Part shown: piece after piece, positions 8,675 to 16,745 of the stretch
Numbering within the stretch: position 1 is the stretch's first letter
How the letters are laid out: every line of letters begins with the position of its first letter
DNA from: an uncultured Eubacterium sp.
GTDB taxonomy: Bacteria > Bacillota > Clostridia > Lachnospirales > Lachnospiraceae
Direction: 5' to 3'
DNA: 45,484 bases
Assembly (NCBI GenBank): GCA_934351445.1
Contig: CAKRIZ010000015.1
Location: forward strand, 1 to 45,484
Notes under the pieces: generated by a model
Seen by the model: the letters and a program-made list of their open reading frames with translations, nothing else
What the model was told of the DNA's origin: nothing
The model's database searches: none
Program-made: the position numbers and the translations under genes

Positions 8675-10294
8675 ATGAGCTTACTTTTAACATTGATGGG
8701 TGGTCTCGGACTGTTTTTGTTCGGTATGAATTTTATGAGTCAGGGACTGCAGAAAGCAGCGGGTGCGAAACTTCGTTCCGTACTGACAGCCATCTCCAAA
8801 AACAAATACATCGGCGTATTGTTCGGTGCGCTGTTTACAGCAATCATCCAGTCTTCCGGTGCGACAACCGTCATGGTAGTTACATTTGTAAATGCCGGTC
8901 TGATGGAACTGACACAGGCTGTCGGCATTATCTTTGGTGCCAATATCGGTACAACGATCACTGCACAGCTCGTGTCATTTAACCTGACTGCGGTTGCACC
9001 GGTGATTCTGTTTATCGGTGTCGTGATGTTTTTGTTTATGAAAAAACCGATTTTCAAAAAAATCGGAGAGGTTGTGATTGGTTTCGGTGCCCTGTTTATG
9101 GGTATCAGCATGATGTCAGGATCCATGCAGCAGTTAAATGATTATCCGACTGTCATCCATACATTGTCACGGCTGACAAACCCTGTTTTAGCAATTCTGG
9201 TCGGACTGATCATCACGGTCATTGTACAGAGTTCGTCCGTGACCGTCAGTATCCTGCTTCTGATGGCAGGTCAGGGACTTGTGACACTTCCGGTCTGCTT
9301 TTATTTCATTCTCGGATGTAACATCGGTTCTTGTACGCCTGCGGTTATGGCAGCGATGGATGCAAAAAAGGATGCCAAGCGTGCGGCTCTGATCCATGTG
9401 CTGTTTAACGTGTTCGGTATGATTATTATTTCAATTATATTGATCTTTGCAATGCAGCCATTTACTACATTTATCCAGGCAATCTCCGGAGATGATATTA
9501 AACGTAGCGTGGCGAATACGGATACGATCTACAAGGTATTCCAGACTGTGATCTTCCTGCCGTTATCCGCACAGTTCATCAAGCTGGTGAACCGGCTGAT
9601 CCCCGGAACCGATGTCAAGCAGGAGGGCTTCTCCCTGCAGTATATCAATATGACGACTGTATTCTCACCGACTGCTGCGATCGTGGAGGCGATGCAGGAG
9701 ATCGGCCGTATGGGCAGAAAGGCAGAGCAGAATCTGCGGCTGTCCATGGAGGCATTTTTTGACGGTGACCAGTCAAAGATCGATCAGGTCTACCAGACGG
9801 AAAAATATATCGACTATCTGAGCCATGAGATCACAGACTACCTCGTAGACGTCAACCAGAGACAGTTGCCGGTAGCCGACAGCTTAAAGATTGGTGGTCT
9901 GTTCCATGTGGTAAATGATATTGAACGAATCGGTGACCATGCAGAAAATATCGCAGATGCGGCTGTCCGGATGAAGGAACAGAATCTGTCGTTTACCAAA
10001 AAGGCGACGAAAGAGATTCAGGATATGTTTGAAAAAGATATGCGTATTCTGGTATGTGCGCTTGAGATGTTTGAGACGGATGACCGCTCCCACATGCAGG
10101 AGATCCTGGATATTGAGGAGGAGGTCGATCAGATGGAGATTGATCTGCAGAATTCCCATATCCGCCGTATGGCAAAGGGTAAATGCTCACCGGAGTCCGG
10201 TCTGGTCTTTACAGATCTCGTAACAGGTCTCGAACGTGTCGCAGATCACGCGACCAATGTTGCATTTGCACTGTCAAATTCGGATGTTCAATAA
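8675..10294 (+). CDS. Na+/phosphate cotransporter family protein with C-terminal PhoU-like domain
   Basis: This 539-residue protein contains two copies of the Na/Pi-cotransporter repeat, marked by IIQSSGATTVMVV and IVQSSSVTVSILL, in a membrane domain of about eight or nine helices (to about residue 310). A cytoplasmic PhoU-like helical domain (about 340-535) follows. The family couples Na+ entry to phosphate uptake, and the PhoU part probably senses or limits transport. Start codon: a TTG at 8645 is possible, but AGAGGAGT before the ATG at 8675 is clear. The gene begins 33 bases after ribF, so it may be the last gene of that operon. Confidence 0.9.
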   Translation: MSLLLTLMGGLGLFLFGMNFMSQGLQKAAGAKLRSVLTAISKNKYIGVLFGALFTAIIQSSGATTVMVVTFVNAGLMELTQAVGIIFGANIGTTITAQLVSFNLTAVAPVILFIGVVMFLFMKKPIFKKIGEVVIGFGALFMGISMMSGSMQQLNDYPTVIHTLSRLTNPVLAILVGLIITVIVQSSSVTVSILLLMAGQGLVTLPVCFYFILGCNIGSCTPAVMAAMDAKKDAKRAALIHVLFNVFGMIIISIILIFAMQPFTTFIQAISGDDIKRSVANTDTIYKVFQTVIFLPLSAQFIKLVNRLIPGTDVKQEGFSLQYINMTTVFSPTAAIVEAMQEIGRMGRKAEQNLRLSMEAFFDGDQSKIDQVYQTEKYIDYLSHEITDYLVDVNQRQLPVADSLKIGGLFHVVNDIERIGDHAENIADAAVRMKEQNLSFTKKATKEIQDMFEKDMRILVCALEMFETDDRSHMQEILDIEEEVDQMEIDLQNSHIRRMAKGKCSPESGLVFTDLVTGLERVADHATNVAFALSNSDVQ

Positions 10295-10347
10295 GCAGAA
10301 TTTGTTAAAAAATGCGATATAATTATTACAGAATTATTACAGAAACA

Positions 10348-10376
10348 TTGACATATGTGAAATGTGTTGTTATACT
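10348..10376 (+). promoter_or_regulatory. Strong sigma-A promoter upstream of the NlpC/P60 gene
   Basis: A consensus -35 TTGACA (10348-10353) and a -10 TATACT (10371-10376) have an exact 17-base spacer. Transcription should start near 10383. An intrinsic-terminator-like hairpin begins almost at once, at 10387. Confidence 0.8.
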
Positions 10377-10386
10377 GTAACACAGA

Positions 10387-10421
10387 TAACAGTAGATGCT
10401 ATCGTCTACTGTTATTTTTTT
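10387..10421 (+). terminator. Terminator-like hairpin just after the promoter (attenuator or nptA terminator)
   Basis: TAACAGTAGA (10387-10396) pairs perfectly with TCTACTGTTA (10405-10414), followed by six or seven T residues. It could end the upstream Na/Pi transporter transcript. It also lies between the strong promoter and the NlpC gene, so it would limit expression of that gene unless RNA polymerase reads through. Confidence 0.75.
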
Positions 10422-10466
10422 GGAGTTTCATTATTTAATCGTTTCATTTGCAGATAGGAGGCATAT

Positions 10467-11615
10467 ATGAAACATAATTATGTAGATCTGAAAAAAATCA
10501 GCTTTGTTTTTGCATCAGTTCTCGGAACAACCTTGTTGCTGGCATCGCCGGAAGATACCTATGCAGCGGCACATGCAGGTATGTCAGCAGTGATTTCCGG
10601 GTATCTGAGCCAGACAGAAGGATTGACAATCACAAACAGCGATATTTCCCTGTCACGTGCAGCACTTCAGGACAACAGCATCCAGACGTTAGCAGCGGAT
10701 GAATCTGATGGCGCAGCACAGGAAAAGACAGATAAAAAAAATACAGATGATAAAAAGACCGATGACGAAGAGACATTTTGTGGCTATAAGAATCTTGGAC
10801 TAGCCAATGTAGATAATTATCTGAATGTCAGGGAATCAGCAGATGAGGCATCGGATCTGGTCGGAAAGATGCCGGCCGGTGCAGGCTGCGAGGTCTATGA
10901 CAAGGAAGATGGCTGGTATCACATCAGATCCGGAAAGGTCGAGGGTTATGTATCAGCTGACTATCTGCTGACCGGGGACAAGGCAAAGGAAAAAGCAAAA
11001 AAATATATAAAAGAAGTAGCGACTGTCACGACGACAACATTGTTTGTCCGTGAGAAGCCGAATACAGACTGTACGATCATCACAATGGTTCCGATCGAGG
11101 AGGAATTGACCGTATTAAAGAAAGTAGACGGTGGTGAATGGTATAAGGTCGAGATCGACGACGAGGAAGGCTTTGTGAGTGGAGAATTTGTAGAGATCTC
11201 ACAGAAGCTCCCCAAGGCAATGACGATCTCAGAAGTCAAATACGGACAGGGTGTATCGAATGTCCGCGTAGATCTGGTACAGTATGCACTCCAGTTTGTC
11301 GGCAATCCGTATGTCTGGGGTGGTACAAGCCTGACCAATGGTGTGGATTGTTCCGGCTTCACGATGCAGGTATATGCAAAGTACGGTGTCTATCTGCCGC
11401 ACTCCTCGCGTGCACAGCCGAACAGCGGACGCACGGTCAGCGCGTCTGAGGCACAGCCGGGCGACTTGTTCTTCTATGGCAGCGGTGGCAGCATCAATCA
11501 CGTAGCGATCTATATCGGTGGCGGACGTGTTGTACACGCCAGCAACCACAGAGACGGTATCAAGATCTCAAATGCATTTTACCGTACACCGTTAAAGGTA
11601 GTCAGCTATTTATAA
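10467..11615 (+). CDS. Secreted SH3-domain NlpC/P60 peptidoglycan endopeptidase
   Basis: The protein has 382 residues. A signal peptide ends near residue 34 (TYAAA), followed by a variable charged linker and two bacterial SH3 domains (about 108-168 and 184-246; each has a VRE-containing strand and a GYVS or GFVS end). An NlpC/P60 domain (about 266-382) carries Cys295 in VDCSGF, His345 in NHVAIYIG and His357 in VVHAS. These enzymes cut the D-Glu-to-diamino-acid bond of wall peptides, and the SH3 domains anchor them to the wall. GGAGG precedes the ATG. The gene is monocistronic, with its own promoter and terminator. Confidence 0.92.
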   Translation: MKHNYVDLKKISFVFASVLGTTLLLASPEDTYAAAHAGMSAVISGYLSQTEGLTITNSDISLSRAALQDNSIQTLAADESDGAAQEKTDKKNTDDKKTDDEETFCGYKNLGLANVDNYLNVRESADEASDLVGKMPAGAGCEVYDKEDGWYHIRSGKVEGYVSADYLLTGDKAKEKAKKYIKEVATVTTTTLFVREKPNTDCTIITMVPIEEELTVLKKVDGGEWYKVEIDDEEGFVSGEFVEISQKLPKAMTISEVKYGQGVSNVRVDLVQYALQFVGNPYVWGGTSLTNGVDCSGFTMQVYAKYGVYLPHSSRAQPNSGRTVSASEAQPGDLFFYGSGGSINHVAIYIGGGRVVHASNHRDGIKISNAFYRTPLKVVSYL

Positions 11616-11659
11616 GAAACATCGTAACTGTGAGCACTGAACAGTTACACAAATCGCAG

Positions 11660-11694
11660 AAAACAGGCAGTTTATACAAACTGCCTGTTTTTTT
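11660..11694 (+). terminator. Intrinsic terminator of the NlpC/P60 gene
   Basis: AAACAGGCAGTTT (11661-11673) pairs with AAACTGCCTGTTT (11678-11690) around a four-base loop, followed by a run of T. A weaker hairpin containing GTAACTG/CAGTTAC lies just upstream at 11625-11649. Confidence 0.92.
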
Positions 11695-11736
11695 ATGTGC
11701 AAAAAATATATTTTTTCACAAAATCGCTAGCGTTTA

Positions 11737-11764
11737 TTGAGAAAATTTGTTAAATTAGTATAAA
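11737..11764 (+). promoter_or_regulatory. Promoter region and shared AAATTAGTATAAA motif upstream of the hydrogenase operon
   Basis: TTGAGA (11737-11742) and TATAAA (11759-11764), separated by 16 bases, form a plausible promoter. The sequence TTAAATTAGTATAAA (11750-11764) recurs exactly before the HPr gene and in part before the EIICB gene. Its left side reads TTGTTAA, the half-site of the redox sensor Rex, but the right half does not match well, so Rex control is only a guess. Confidence 0.55.
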
Positions 11765-11837
11765 AGGGTGATCGCGCACCATAACACCCAGGGATATGCG
11801 CGGCGCGGTAAATAATCGAAAAGGAGAGGTAACATCT

Positions 11838-12314
11838 ATGGTAGATCAAAGCTATTATGAGAAAGCGGATGTGATCATTGGGGAACATGGGGCAGATCCA
11901 TCTGCTTTGATCCCAATTATTCAGGATATTCAGAGCGAATATCGCTATCTGCCACCGGAATTATTGTCGTATGTGGCTGAAAAGATCGGTATCACAGAGG
12001 CAAAGGCATATGGGGTAGCCACATTTTATGAGAATTTTTCGTTTGAACCAAAAGGGAAATATGTGATCAAGGTATGCAACGGCACTGCCTGTCATGTGCG
12101 CAAATCCATTCCGATTCTGGAGCGTCTGTACACGGAATTAGGTTTATCTAAGGATAAGGTGACGACGGATGACATGCTGTTTACGCTGGAGACTGTATCC
12201 TGTCTGGGAGCCTGCGGACTGGCACCGGTACTGACTGTCAATGACAAAGTTTATCCGTCCATGACACCGGATGCAGCGGCAGAGCTGATACAGCATTTGA
12301 GGGACGAAAAATAA
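11838..12314 (+). CDS. hydC: [FeFe]-hydrogenase NuoE-like [2Fe-2S] subunit (HydC type)
   Basis: This 158-residue thioredoxin-like ferredoxin has the four cluster cysteines Cys80, Cys85, Cys122 and Cys126 in the NuoE pattern (CNGTAC and CLGAC). It passes electrons between the flavin subunit and the hydrogenase. The frame is open from 11796, but AAGGAGAGGT sits just before the ATG at 11838. It is the first gene of a three-gene operon hydC-hydB-hydA with gaps of 18 and 12 bases, the arrangement of the trimeric NAD-dependent, electron-bifurcating hydrogenases. Confidence 0.93.
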   Translation: MVDQSYYEKADVIIGEHGADPSALIPIIQDIQSEYRYLPPELLSYVAEKIGITEAKAYGVATFYENFSFEPKGKYVIKVCNGTACHVRKSIPILERLYTELGLSKDKVTTDDMLFTLETVSCLGACGLAPVLTVNDKVYPSMTPDAAAELIQHLRDEK

Positions 12315-12332
12315 GAGGATGGGGAGGAGATT

Positions 12333-14219
12333 ATGCAGAAGGTAGAAAACAGAGAGATTTTGAATCAGTTGCGGGATTCCGAGGGGCAACAGATCGCGCA
12401 GAGCAGATGCCGCATTTTAATCTGTGCCGGCACCGGCTGTCTGGCGGGCGGTTCCGGTGAAGTGTACGAGAAGATGTGTGAGCTGGTGGCAAACGAGCCG
12501 GATGTGGAAGTGCAGTTTGGCGCAGAGATCGCACACGGTGACGGACCGATCGACGTTAAAAAGAGCGGCTGTCACGGTTTTTGTGAGATGGGACCGCTTA
12601 TGCGCATCGAGCCGATGGGTATTTTGTATACAAAAGTAAAGCTGGAGGACTGTGAGGCGATCTTTGAGCGCACGATCAAGCATGGAGATGTGATCCGGCA
12701 TCTGCTGTACAAGCAGAACGGTATTGAGTACCAGAAGCAGGAGGAGATTCCGTTTTATAAAAAGCAGACCCGTCTTGTCCTCGAAAACTGTGGACATATC
12801 GATGCGGAGCATATCAATGAAGCGATTGCACATGGTGCTTATCAGGCACTTGCGAAGGTATTATTTGACATGACCCCCGATCAGGTTGTCAATGAGATCT
12901 TAGAGTCCAATCTGCGTGGACGCGGAGGCGGAGGTTTCCAGACCGGATATAAATGGAAACAGGTGGCGAGACAGCCGGAAAAGATCCGTTATGTCGTATG
13001 TAACGGTGACGAGGGAGATCCCGGAGCATTTATGGATCGCAGTATCATGGAGGGCGATCCGCATAAAATGATCGAGGGTATGATCATCGCGGCCTATGCG
13101 GTAGGTGCACAGGAGGGGTATATCTATGTGCGTGCTGAGTATCCGTTAGCGATCAGCAGACTGAAAAAAGCGATACAGGATGCCGAGCAGTGTGGATTGC
13201 TCGGTGATCACGTGATGGGAACAGATTTTAGTTTCCGGTTACATATCAACCGCGGAGCGGGCGCGTTCGTCTGCGGCGAGGGCAGTGCACTGACTGCTTC
13301 GATTGAGGGGAATCGCGGTATGCCGCGTGTCAAGCCGCCGCGTACCGTAGAACATGGTCTGTTTGAAAAGCCAACCGTGCTCAATAACGTAGAGACATAT
13401 GCCAATGTGCCGATGATCATTTTAAAGGGCGCAGCATGGTACAAGACAATCGGACCGGAGAACAGCCCGGGTACAAAGGCATTTGCGCTGACCGGAAGTG
13501 TGAAAAATACAGGTCTGATCGAAGTGCCGATGGGCACGACGCTGCGTGAGGTCATTTTTGATATTGGTGGCGGCATCAAGGGAGATGCTGACTTTAAGGC
13601 AGTTCAGATCGGAGGTCCTTCGGGTGGCTGTCTGATTACGCCGCATCTGGACATCAGTCTGGATTTTGACTCGCTCAAAAAGATGGGTGCGATGATCGGT
13701 TCCGGTGGACTTGTGGTTATGGACAGTAATACGTGTATGGTCGAAGTCGCACGTTTCTTTATGAATTTTACACAGAACGAGAGCTGCGGTAAATGTGTTC
13801 CGTGCCGTGAGGGTACCAAGCGGATGTTGGAGATCTTAGAGCGTATCGTTGCCGGTAACGGGGCATTGGAAGATCTGGATCTATTGGAAGAACTGGCGAC
13901 CATGATCACGGAGACCGCATTGTGTGGACTTGGAAAGAGTGCGGCACTGCCGGTTATGAGTACATTAAAATTATTCCGAGACGAATATATCGAGCATGTC
14001 GTAGATAAGAAATGCGCATCGCATACATGCAGTGCGCTCCGCCGTTTCGTGATCAGCGCAGAATTGTGTAAGGGCTGTTCAAAATGTGCGAGAAACTGTC
14101 CGGTGGGAGCGATCTCCGGCAAGATCAAGGAACCATTTGTCATTGATGATGCAGTATGTATCAAATGTGGTGCCTGCGAGAGCAACTGTGCCTTCGGTGC
14201 CATCCATATAGAAGCATAA
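12333..14219 (+). CDS. hydB: [FeFe]-hydrogenase NuoF-like flavin subunit (HydB type)
   Basis: The protein has 628 residues. An N-terminal thioredoxin-like [2Fe-2S] domain has Cys31, Cys36, Cys80 and Cys84. The NuoF core contains the NADH/FMN site GRGGGGF (196-202) and an SLBB domain. The NuoF [4Fe-4S] cluster residues are Cys485, Cys488, Cys491 and Cys531. A C-terminal 2x[4Fe-4S] ferredoxin domain has clusters at 579-589 and 609-619. This is the subunit where NADH and, in bifurcating enzymes, ferredoxin exchange electrons. No key residue appears to be missing. GGGGAGG precedes the ATG. Confidence 0.95.
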   Translation: MQKVENREILNQLRDSEGQQIAQSRCRILICAGTGCLAGGSGEVYEKMCELVANEPDVEVQFGAEIAHGDGPIDVKKSGCHGFCEMGPLMRIEPMGILYTKVKLEDCEAIFERTIKHGDVIRHLLYKQNGIEYQKQEEIPFYKKQTRLVLENCGHIDAEHINEAIAHGAYQALAKVLFDMTPDQVVNEILESNLRGRGGGGFQTGYKWKQVARQPEKIRYVVCNGDEGDPGAFMDRSIMEGDPHKMIEGMIIAAYAVGAQEGYIYVRAEYPLAISRLKKAIQDAEQCGLLGDHVMGTDFSFRLHINRGAGAFVCGEGSALTASIEGNRGMPRVKPPRTVEHGLFEKPTVLNNVETYANVPMIILKGAAWYKTIGPENSPGTKAFALTGSVKNTGLIEVPMGTTLREVIFDIGGGIKGDADFKAVQIGGPSGGCLITPHLDISLDFDSLKKMGAMIGSGGLVVMDSNTCMVEVARFFMNFTQNESCGKCVPCREGTKRMLEILERIVAGNGALEDLDLLEELATMITETALCGLGKSAALPVMSTLKLFRDEYIEHVVDKKCASHTCSALRRFVISAELCKGCSKCARNCPVGAISGKIKEPFVIDDAVCIKCGACESNCAFGAIHIEA

Positions 14220-14231
14220 GGAGGGGAAAAC

Positions 14232-15962
14232 GTGAGCGCAGAAAATAAACAGGCAACCAAATATATTACGATAAATAACCGGAAAATTCCTTTTACAGAT
14301 GAGAAAAATGTGTTATCCATCATCCGCAAGACCGGTATCGATCTTCCGACCTTTTGCTATCATTCGGAGCTGTCCACCTATGGTGCGTGTCGCATGTGTG
14401 TGGTGGAGGATGACAGAGGGCGTGTGTTCGCATCCTGCTCGGAAGTGCCGCGTGACGGCATGGTGATCTATACGAATACACCAAAGCTGCAGCACCATAG
14501 AAAAATGATTCTCGAGCTGCTGCTGGCTTCCCATTGCAGGGATTGTACGACCTGCCGCGAGAACGGTGTGTGTACGCTGCAGAAGCTGGCACAGCAATTA
14601 GGCGTAGATACCGTACGTTTCCCGAATACGAGGGAGCAGCTTCCGGTAGACGATTCTTCCAACTGCATTTTCGTTGATCCGAATAAATGTATTTTATGCG
14701 GTGACTGTGTGCGTACCTGTGAGGAGATCCAGGGACTCGGTGTTTTGAGCTTTACACACCGCGGTTCGCAGATGCGTGTCACACCTGCATTCAACAAACC
14801 GATGGCACAGACGGACTGTGTCGGCTGCGGACAGTGCCGTGTCGTATGTCCGACCGGAGCCATCACGATCAAGTCCAATGTGCATGCGGTGTGGGAGGTC
14901 GTATCTGACCGGAGGAAGCGTGTCGTCGTACAGATCGCACCGGCAGTGCGTGTGGCGATCGGTGACAGCTTTGGACTGCCGAAGGGCGAAAATGCAATCG
15001 GCAGGCTCGTCGCAGCATTGCGGCGCATGGGATTTGATGAGATCTATGATACAAATTTTGGTGCAGATCTCACGGTTATGGAAGAATCAAAGGAACTGGT
15101 AGAGCGCCTGGAATCAGGTGAAAATCTGCCTTTATTTACATCCTGCTGTCCCGGCTGGGTATCTTTCTGTGAGAAAAAGTACCCGGAATACCGCAAACAT
15201 ATCTCTACCTGCCGTTCACCGCAGGAGATGTTCGGCGCATTGATTAAGGAGGAAGCCCGCATACAGCATGAGGTGGCGATTTCTAAGGGTGAGCCTGCGG
15301 ACGAGCGTGAGACGATCGTTGTATCGATCATGCCCTGTACTGCGAAAAAGAACGAGATCGTGCGTCCGGAGCATTTTACGGACGGAGTACAGAACGTAGA
15401 CTTTGTACTGACGACGGTAGAAGTGACCCGGATGATCCGTGAGGCAGGTATCGATCTGGCACAGATGCCCTCGGAAGCTCTGGATATGCCGTTTGGCCTA
15501 TCGTCCGGTGCGGCAGCGATCTTCGGTGTCACGGGAGGCGTGACCGAGGCGGTATTACGCCGTCTCGTAAACAGCAACAGGATCGAGGATCTCGAGGAGA
15601 TCAGTTTTACCGGAGTGCGTGGTATCGACGGCGTGAAAGAAGCGACCGTGACGCTCGGCGGGCGCGAGGTGCACATCGCAGTCGTCAACGGACTCAAGTG
15701 TGCGGATGAAGTGTTAAAACAAATGAAGGCTGGTGAGGTCTCTTATGACTTTGTAGAAGTCATGGCATGTAAGCGCGGCTGTATCACCGGAGGTGGACAG
15801 CCGACACCGATCGGACCGCGGACCAAGAAAGCACGCTTTGACGGCATGTATGACATCGATCAGGCAGCCCAGATCAAGCTCTCAAACGAGAATCCGTTTA
15901 TCAAGACATTGTATGACGGCATCTTAAAGGGCAGGGAGCACAAGCTGCTGCATAACGAGTAG
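14232..15962 (+). CDS. hydA: [FeFe]-hydrogenase catalytic subunit (HydA type)
   Basis: The 576-residue protein starts with GTG after AGGAGGGGAAAAC. Domains in order are: [2Fe-2S] (Cys42, 53, 56, 69); His-Cys [4Fe-4S] (His101, Cys105, 108, 114); two [4Fe-4S] clusters (Cys153-163 and 196-206); and the H-cluster domain. The H-cluster motifs are TSCCPGW with Cys305 and Cys306, MPCTAKKNE with Cys369, and MACKRGC with Cys513 and Cys517. All H-cluster ligands and the proton-relay cysteine are present, so the enzyme should be active once matured. Maturases HydE, HydF and HydG are not in this window. With HydB and HydC it should consume NADH plus reduced ferredoxin and release H2. Confidence 0.97.
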   Translation: MSAENKQATKYITINNRKIPFTDEKNVLSIIRKTGIDLPTFCYHSELSTYGACRMCVVEDDRGRVFASCSEVPRDGMVIYTNTPKLQHHRKMILELLLASHCRDCTTCRENGVCTLQKLAQQLGVDTVRFPNTREQLPVDDSSNCIFVDPNKCILCGDCVRTCEEIQGLGVLSFTHRGSQMRVTPAFNKPMAQTDCVGCGQCRVVCPTGAITIKSNVHAVWEVVSDRRKRVVVQIAPAVRVAIGDSFGLPKGENAIGRLVAALRRMGFDEIYDTNFGADLTVMEESKELVERLESGENLPLFTSCCPGWVSFCEKKYPEYRKHISTCRSPQEMFGALIKEEARIQHEVAISKGEPADERETIVVSIMPCTAKKNEIVRPEHFTDGVQNVDFVLTTVEVTRMIREAGIDLAQMPSEALDMPFGLSSGAAAIFGVTGGVTEAVLRRLVNSNRIEDLEEISFTGVRGIDGVKEATVTLGGREVHIAVVNGLKCADEVLKQMKAGEVSYDFVEVMACKRGCITGGGQPTPIGPRTKKARFDGMYDIDQAAQIKLSNENPFIKTLYDGILKGREHKLLHNE

Positions 15963-15973
15963 TATAAAAATGA

Positions 15974-16004
15974 ACTTGGCGACAATTACAGGTTGTCACC
16001 AAGT
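15974..16004 (+). promoter_or_regulatory. Hairpin between hydA and the small exported protein gene
   Basis: ACTTGG (15974-15979) with GACAA (15981-15985) pairs with TTGTC (15993-15997) and CCAAGT (15999-16004). No T run follows, so it is probably not a terminator. It could stabilise the hydrogenase mRNA end or lower read-through into the small gene. Confidence 0.55.
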
Positions 16005-16030
16005 ATCTGATGAAAGGGAAATGAAGATTT

Positions 16031-16318
16031 ATGAAAAAGAGATGTGTAGCAATCATTGCTTTGTTGGGATGCTGTCTGTTTGTAACGGCATATGCAAAGT
16101 ATGAATCAAAAAATGACCAGGCCGATTATATAGTCAGTGAACAGGAGGATGGATCCGACACATTTGAAACGGATCATGGATTTTATACCGATGCAGCTGA
16201 CACGGAGCGTACAGAGCCTGAACGACAGAATGAGCAGACGGATTACCGGTTGAGTGAAGCCGGCGACATGTCGGAGACAGCAGAGACCGATCATCAATTC
16301 TATACAAGTAAGCAGTAA
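16031..16318 (+). CDS. Small exported acidic protein with duplicated 25-residue motif
   Basis: I do not recognise this 95-residue protein. Residues 1-22 look like a signal peptide (MKKRC, a hydrophobic core, then AYA). The rest is acidic and consists of two copies of one motif, at residues 30-54 and 69-93. They share 15 of 25 positions, including QxDY, SE, ETDH and FYT, and are joined by a Glu/Thr/Arg-rich linker. GAAAGGG lies before the ATG, though spacing to the start is long (about 11 bases). It lies 68 bases after hydA and may share its transcript. The conserved repeat and signal peptide argue for a real gene. Confidence 0.65.
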   Translation: MKKRCVAIIALLGCCLFVTAYAKYESKNDQADYIVSEQEDGSDTFETDHGFYTDAADTERTEPERQNEQTDYRLSEAGDMSETAETDHQFYTSKQ

Positions 16319-16390
16319 CAAACATATCTTGGATGATTTATGTTATCAGCCGCATCGCAGGAGAGGGTGCAGCCATTCATGAAAAAAGGC

Positions 16391-16419
16391 TTGACACCAA
16401 AACCTGAGAATAGTTTATC
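16391..16419 (+). promoter_or_regulatory. Possible promoter upstream of the structured element
   Basis: TTGACA (16391-16396) and TTTATC (16414-16419) are 17 bases apart. Transcription would start near 16426, just before the hairpin at 16435. The -35 box is consensus and the -10 box is weak. Confidence 0.4.
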
Positions 16420-16434
16420 CATGGTTTATCAAAC

Positions 16435-16468
16435 GAGGACATCGTGTACGCAGGATGTCCTCATTTTT
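16435..16468 (+). terminator. Intrinsic terminator
   Basis: GAGGACATC (16435-16443) pairs perfectly with GATGTCCTC (16454-16462) and is followed by ATTTTT. It probably ends the transcript of the small exported protein gene, or a short RNA starting at the promoter just upstream. Confidence 0.8.
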
Positions 16469-16498
16469 GATGTGATAGGAATTTCCTATCACATCAAA
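16466..16498. repeat. 33-base perfect palindrome
   Basis: TTTGATGTGATAGGAA (16466-16481) and TTCCTATCACATCAAA (16483-16498) are perfect inverted copies around one central T. As RNA this would form a stem of about 14 pairs with a small loop. As DNA it could be a terminus-like or protein-binding site. Confidence 0.9.
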
Positions 16499-16512
16499 CG
16501 CTCCGAGGGGAT

Positions 16513-16610
16513 CGCATTGCGGTGGTAGCAGATTTTGCCGATTTGGAATGCGAAGTAGCGGCAAAATCCGTTACTGGAACGAGGTACGAGTGAACAGTAG
16601 CGCTACTGTT
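16513..16610 (+). ncRNA. Candidate structured RNA or interspersed repeat element
   Basis: Stem B pairs GATTTTGCCG (16531-16540) with CGGCAAAATC (16559-16568), ten perfect pairs. Stem A pairs CGCATT (16513-16518) with AATGCG (16547-16552), which lies inside the loop of stem B, giving an H-type pseudoknot. A perfect 18-base palindrome, AACAGTAGC/GCTACTGTT, follows at 16593-16610. AGTAGC at 16554-16559 could pair alternatively with GCTACT at 16602-16607. The strand is assumed. It could equally be a mobile repeat with palindromic parts. Confidence 0.4.
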
Positions 16611-16658
16611 GAAAAAAGGTAGAAAAGATGAGGGGTGTATTTTTTCAGATAACGAATG

Positions 16659-16667
16659 TGTTAGAAT
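16659..16667 (+). promoter_or_regulatory. Extended -10 promoter of the YtvI-like gene
   Basis: TGTTAGAAT is an extended -10 element (TG, one base, TAGAAT). No good -35 box is visible at the expected distance, which is normal for extended -10 promoters. Confidence 0.45.
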
Positions 16668-16745
16668 GAAAAGCAATTATGGAAAACAGGAAATCCATGG
16701 AAAGCAGTTATAGGATTGTTTGATTGCGCTGTGAAAGGAGATATT

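Larger units (their letters stand above)
16319..16745 (+). other. 427-base gene-free, structure-rich intergenic region
   Basis: No convincing gene was found. In order it holds: a possible promoter (16391-16419), a terminator (16435-16468), a 33-base perfect palindrome (16466-16498), a predicted pseudoknot (16513-16568), an 18-base palindrome (16593-16610) and an extended -10 promoter for the next gene (16659-16667). A 62-codon open frame at 16340-16528 runs through the hairpins without a good ribosome binding site and is not accepted. Confidence 0.75.

Noticed and set aside
11743..11764. Full Rex operator before the hydrogenase operon
   Set aside because: Only the left half TTGTTAA fits; the right half matches poorly, so it is kept as a general shared motif rather than a Rex site.
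13604..14329. 241-codon minus-strand open frame opposite hydB
   Set aside because: It lies fully opposite hydB/hydA, whose cluster motifs are complete; no independent evidence.
16340..16528. 62-codon open frame in the structured intergenic region
   Set aside because: It runs through a terminator and a palindrome, has no good ribosome binding site, and shows no protein-like pattern.
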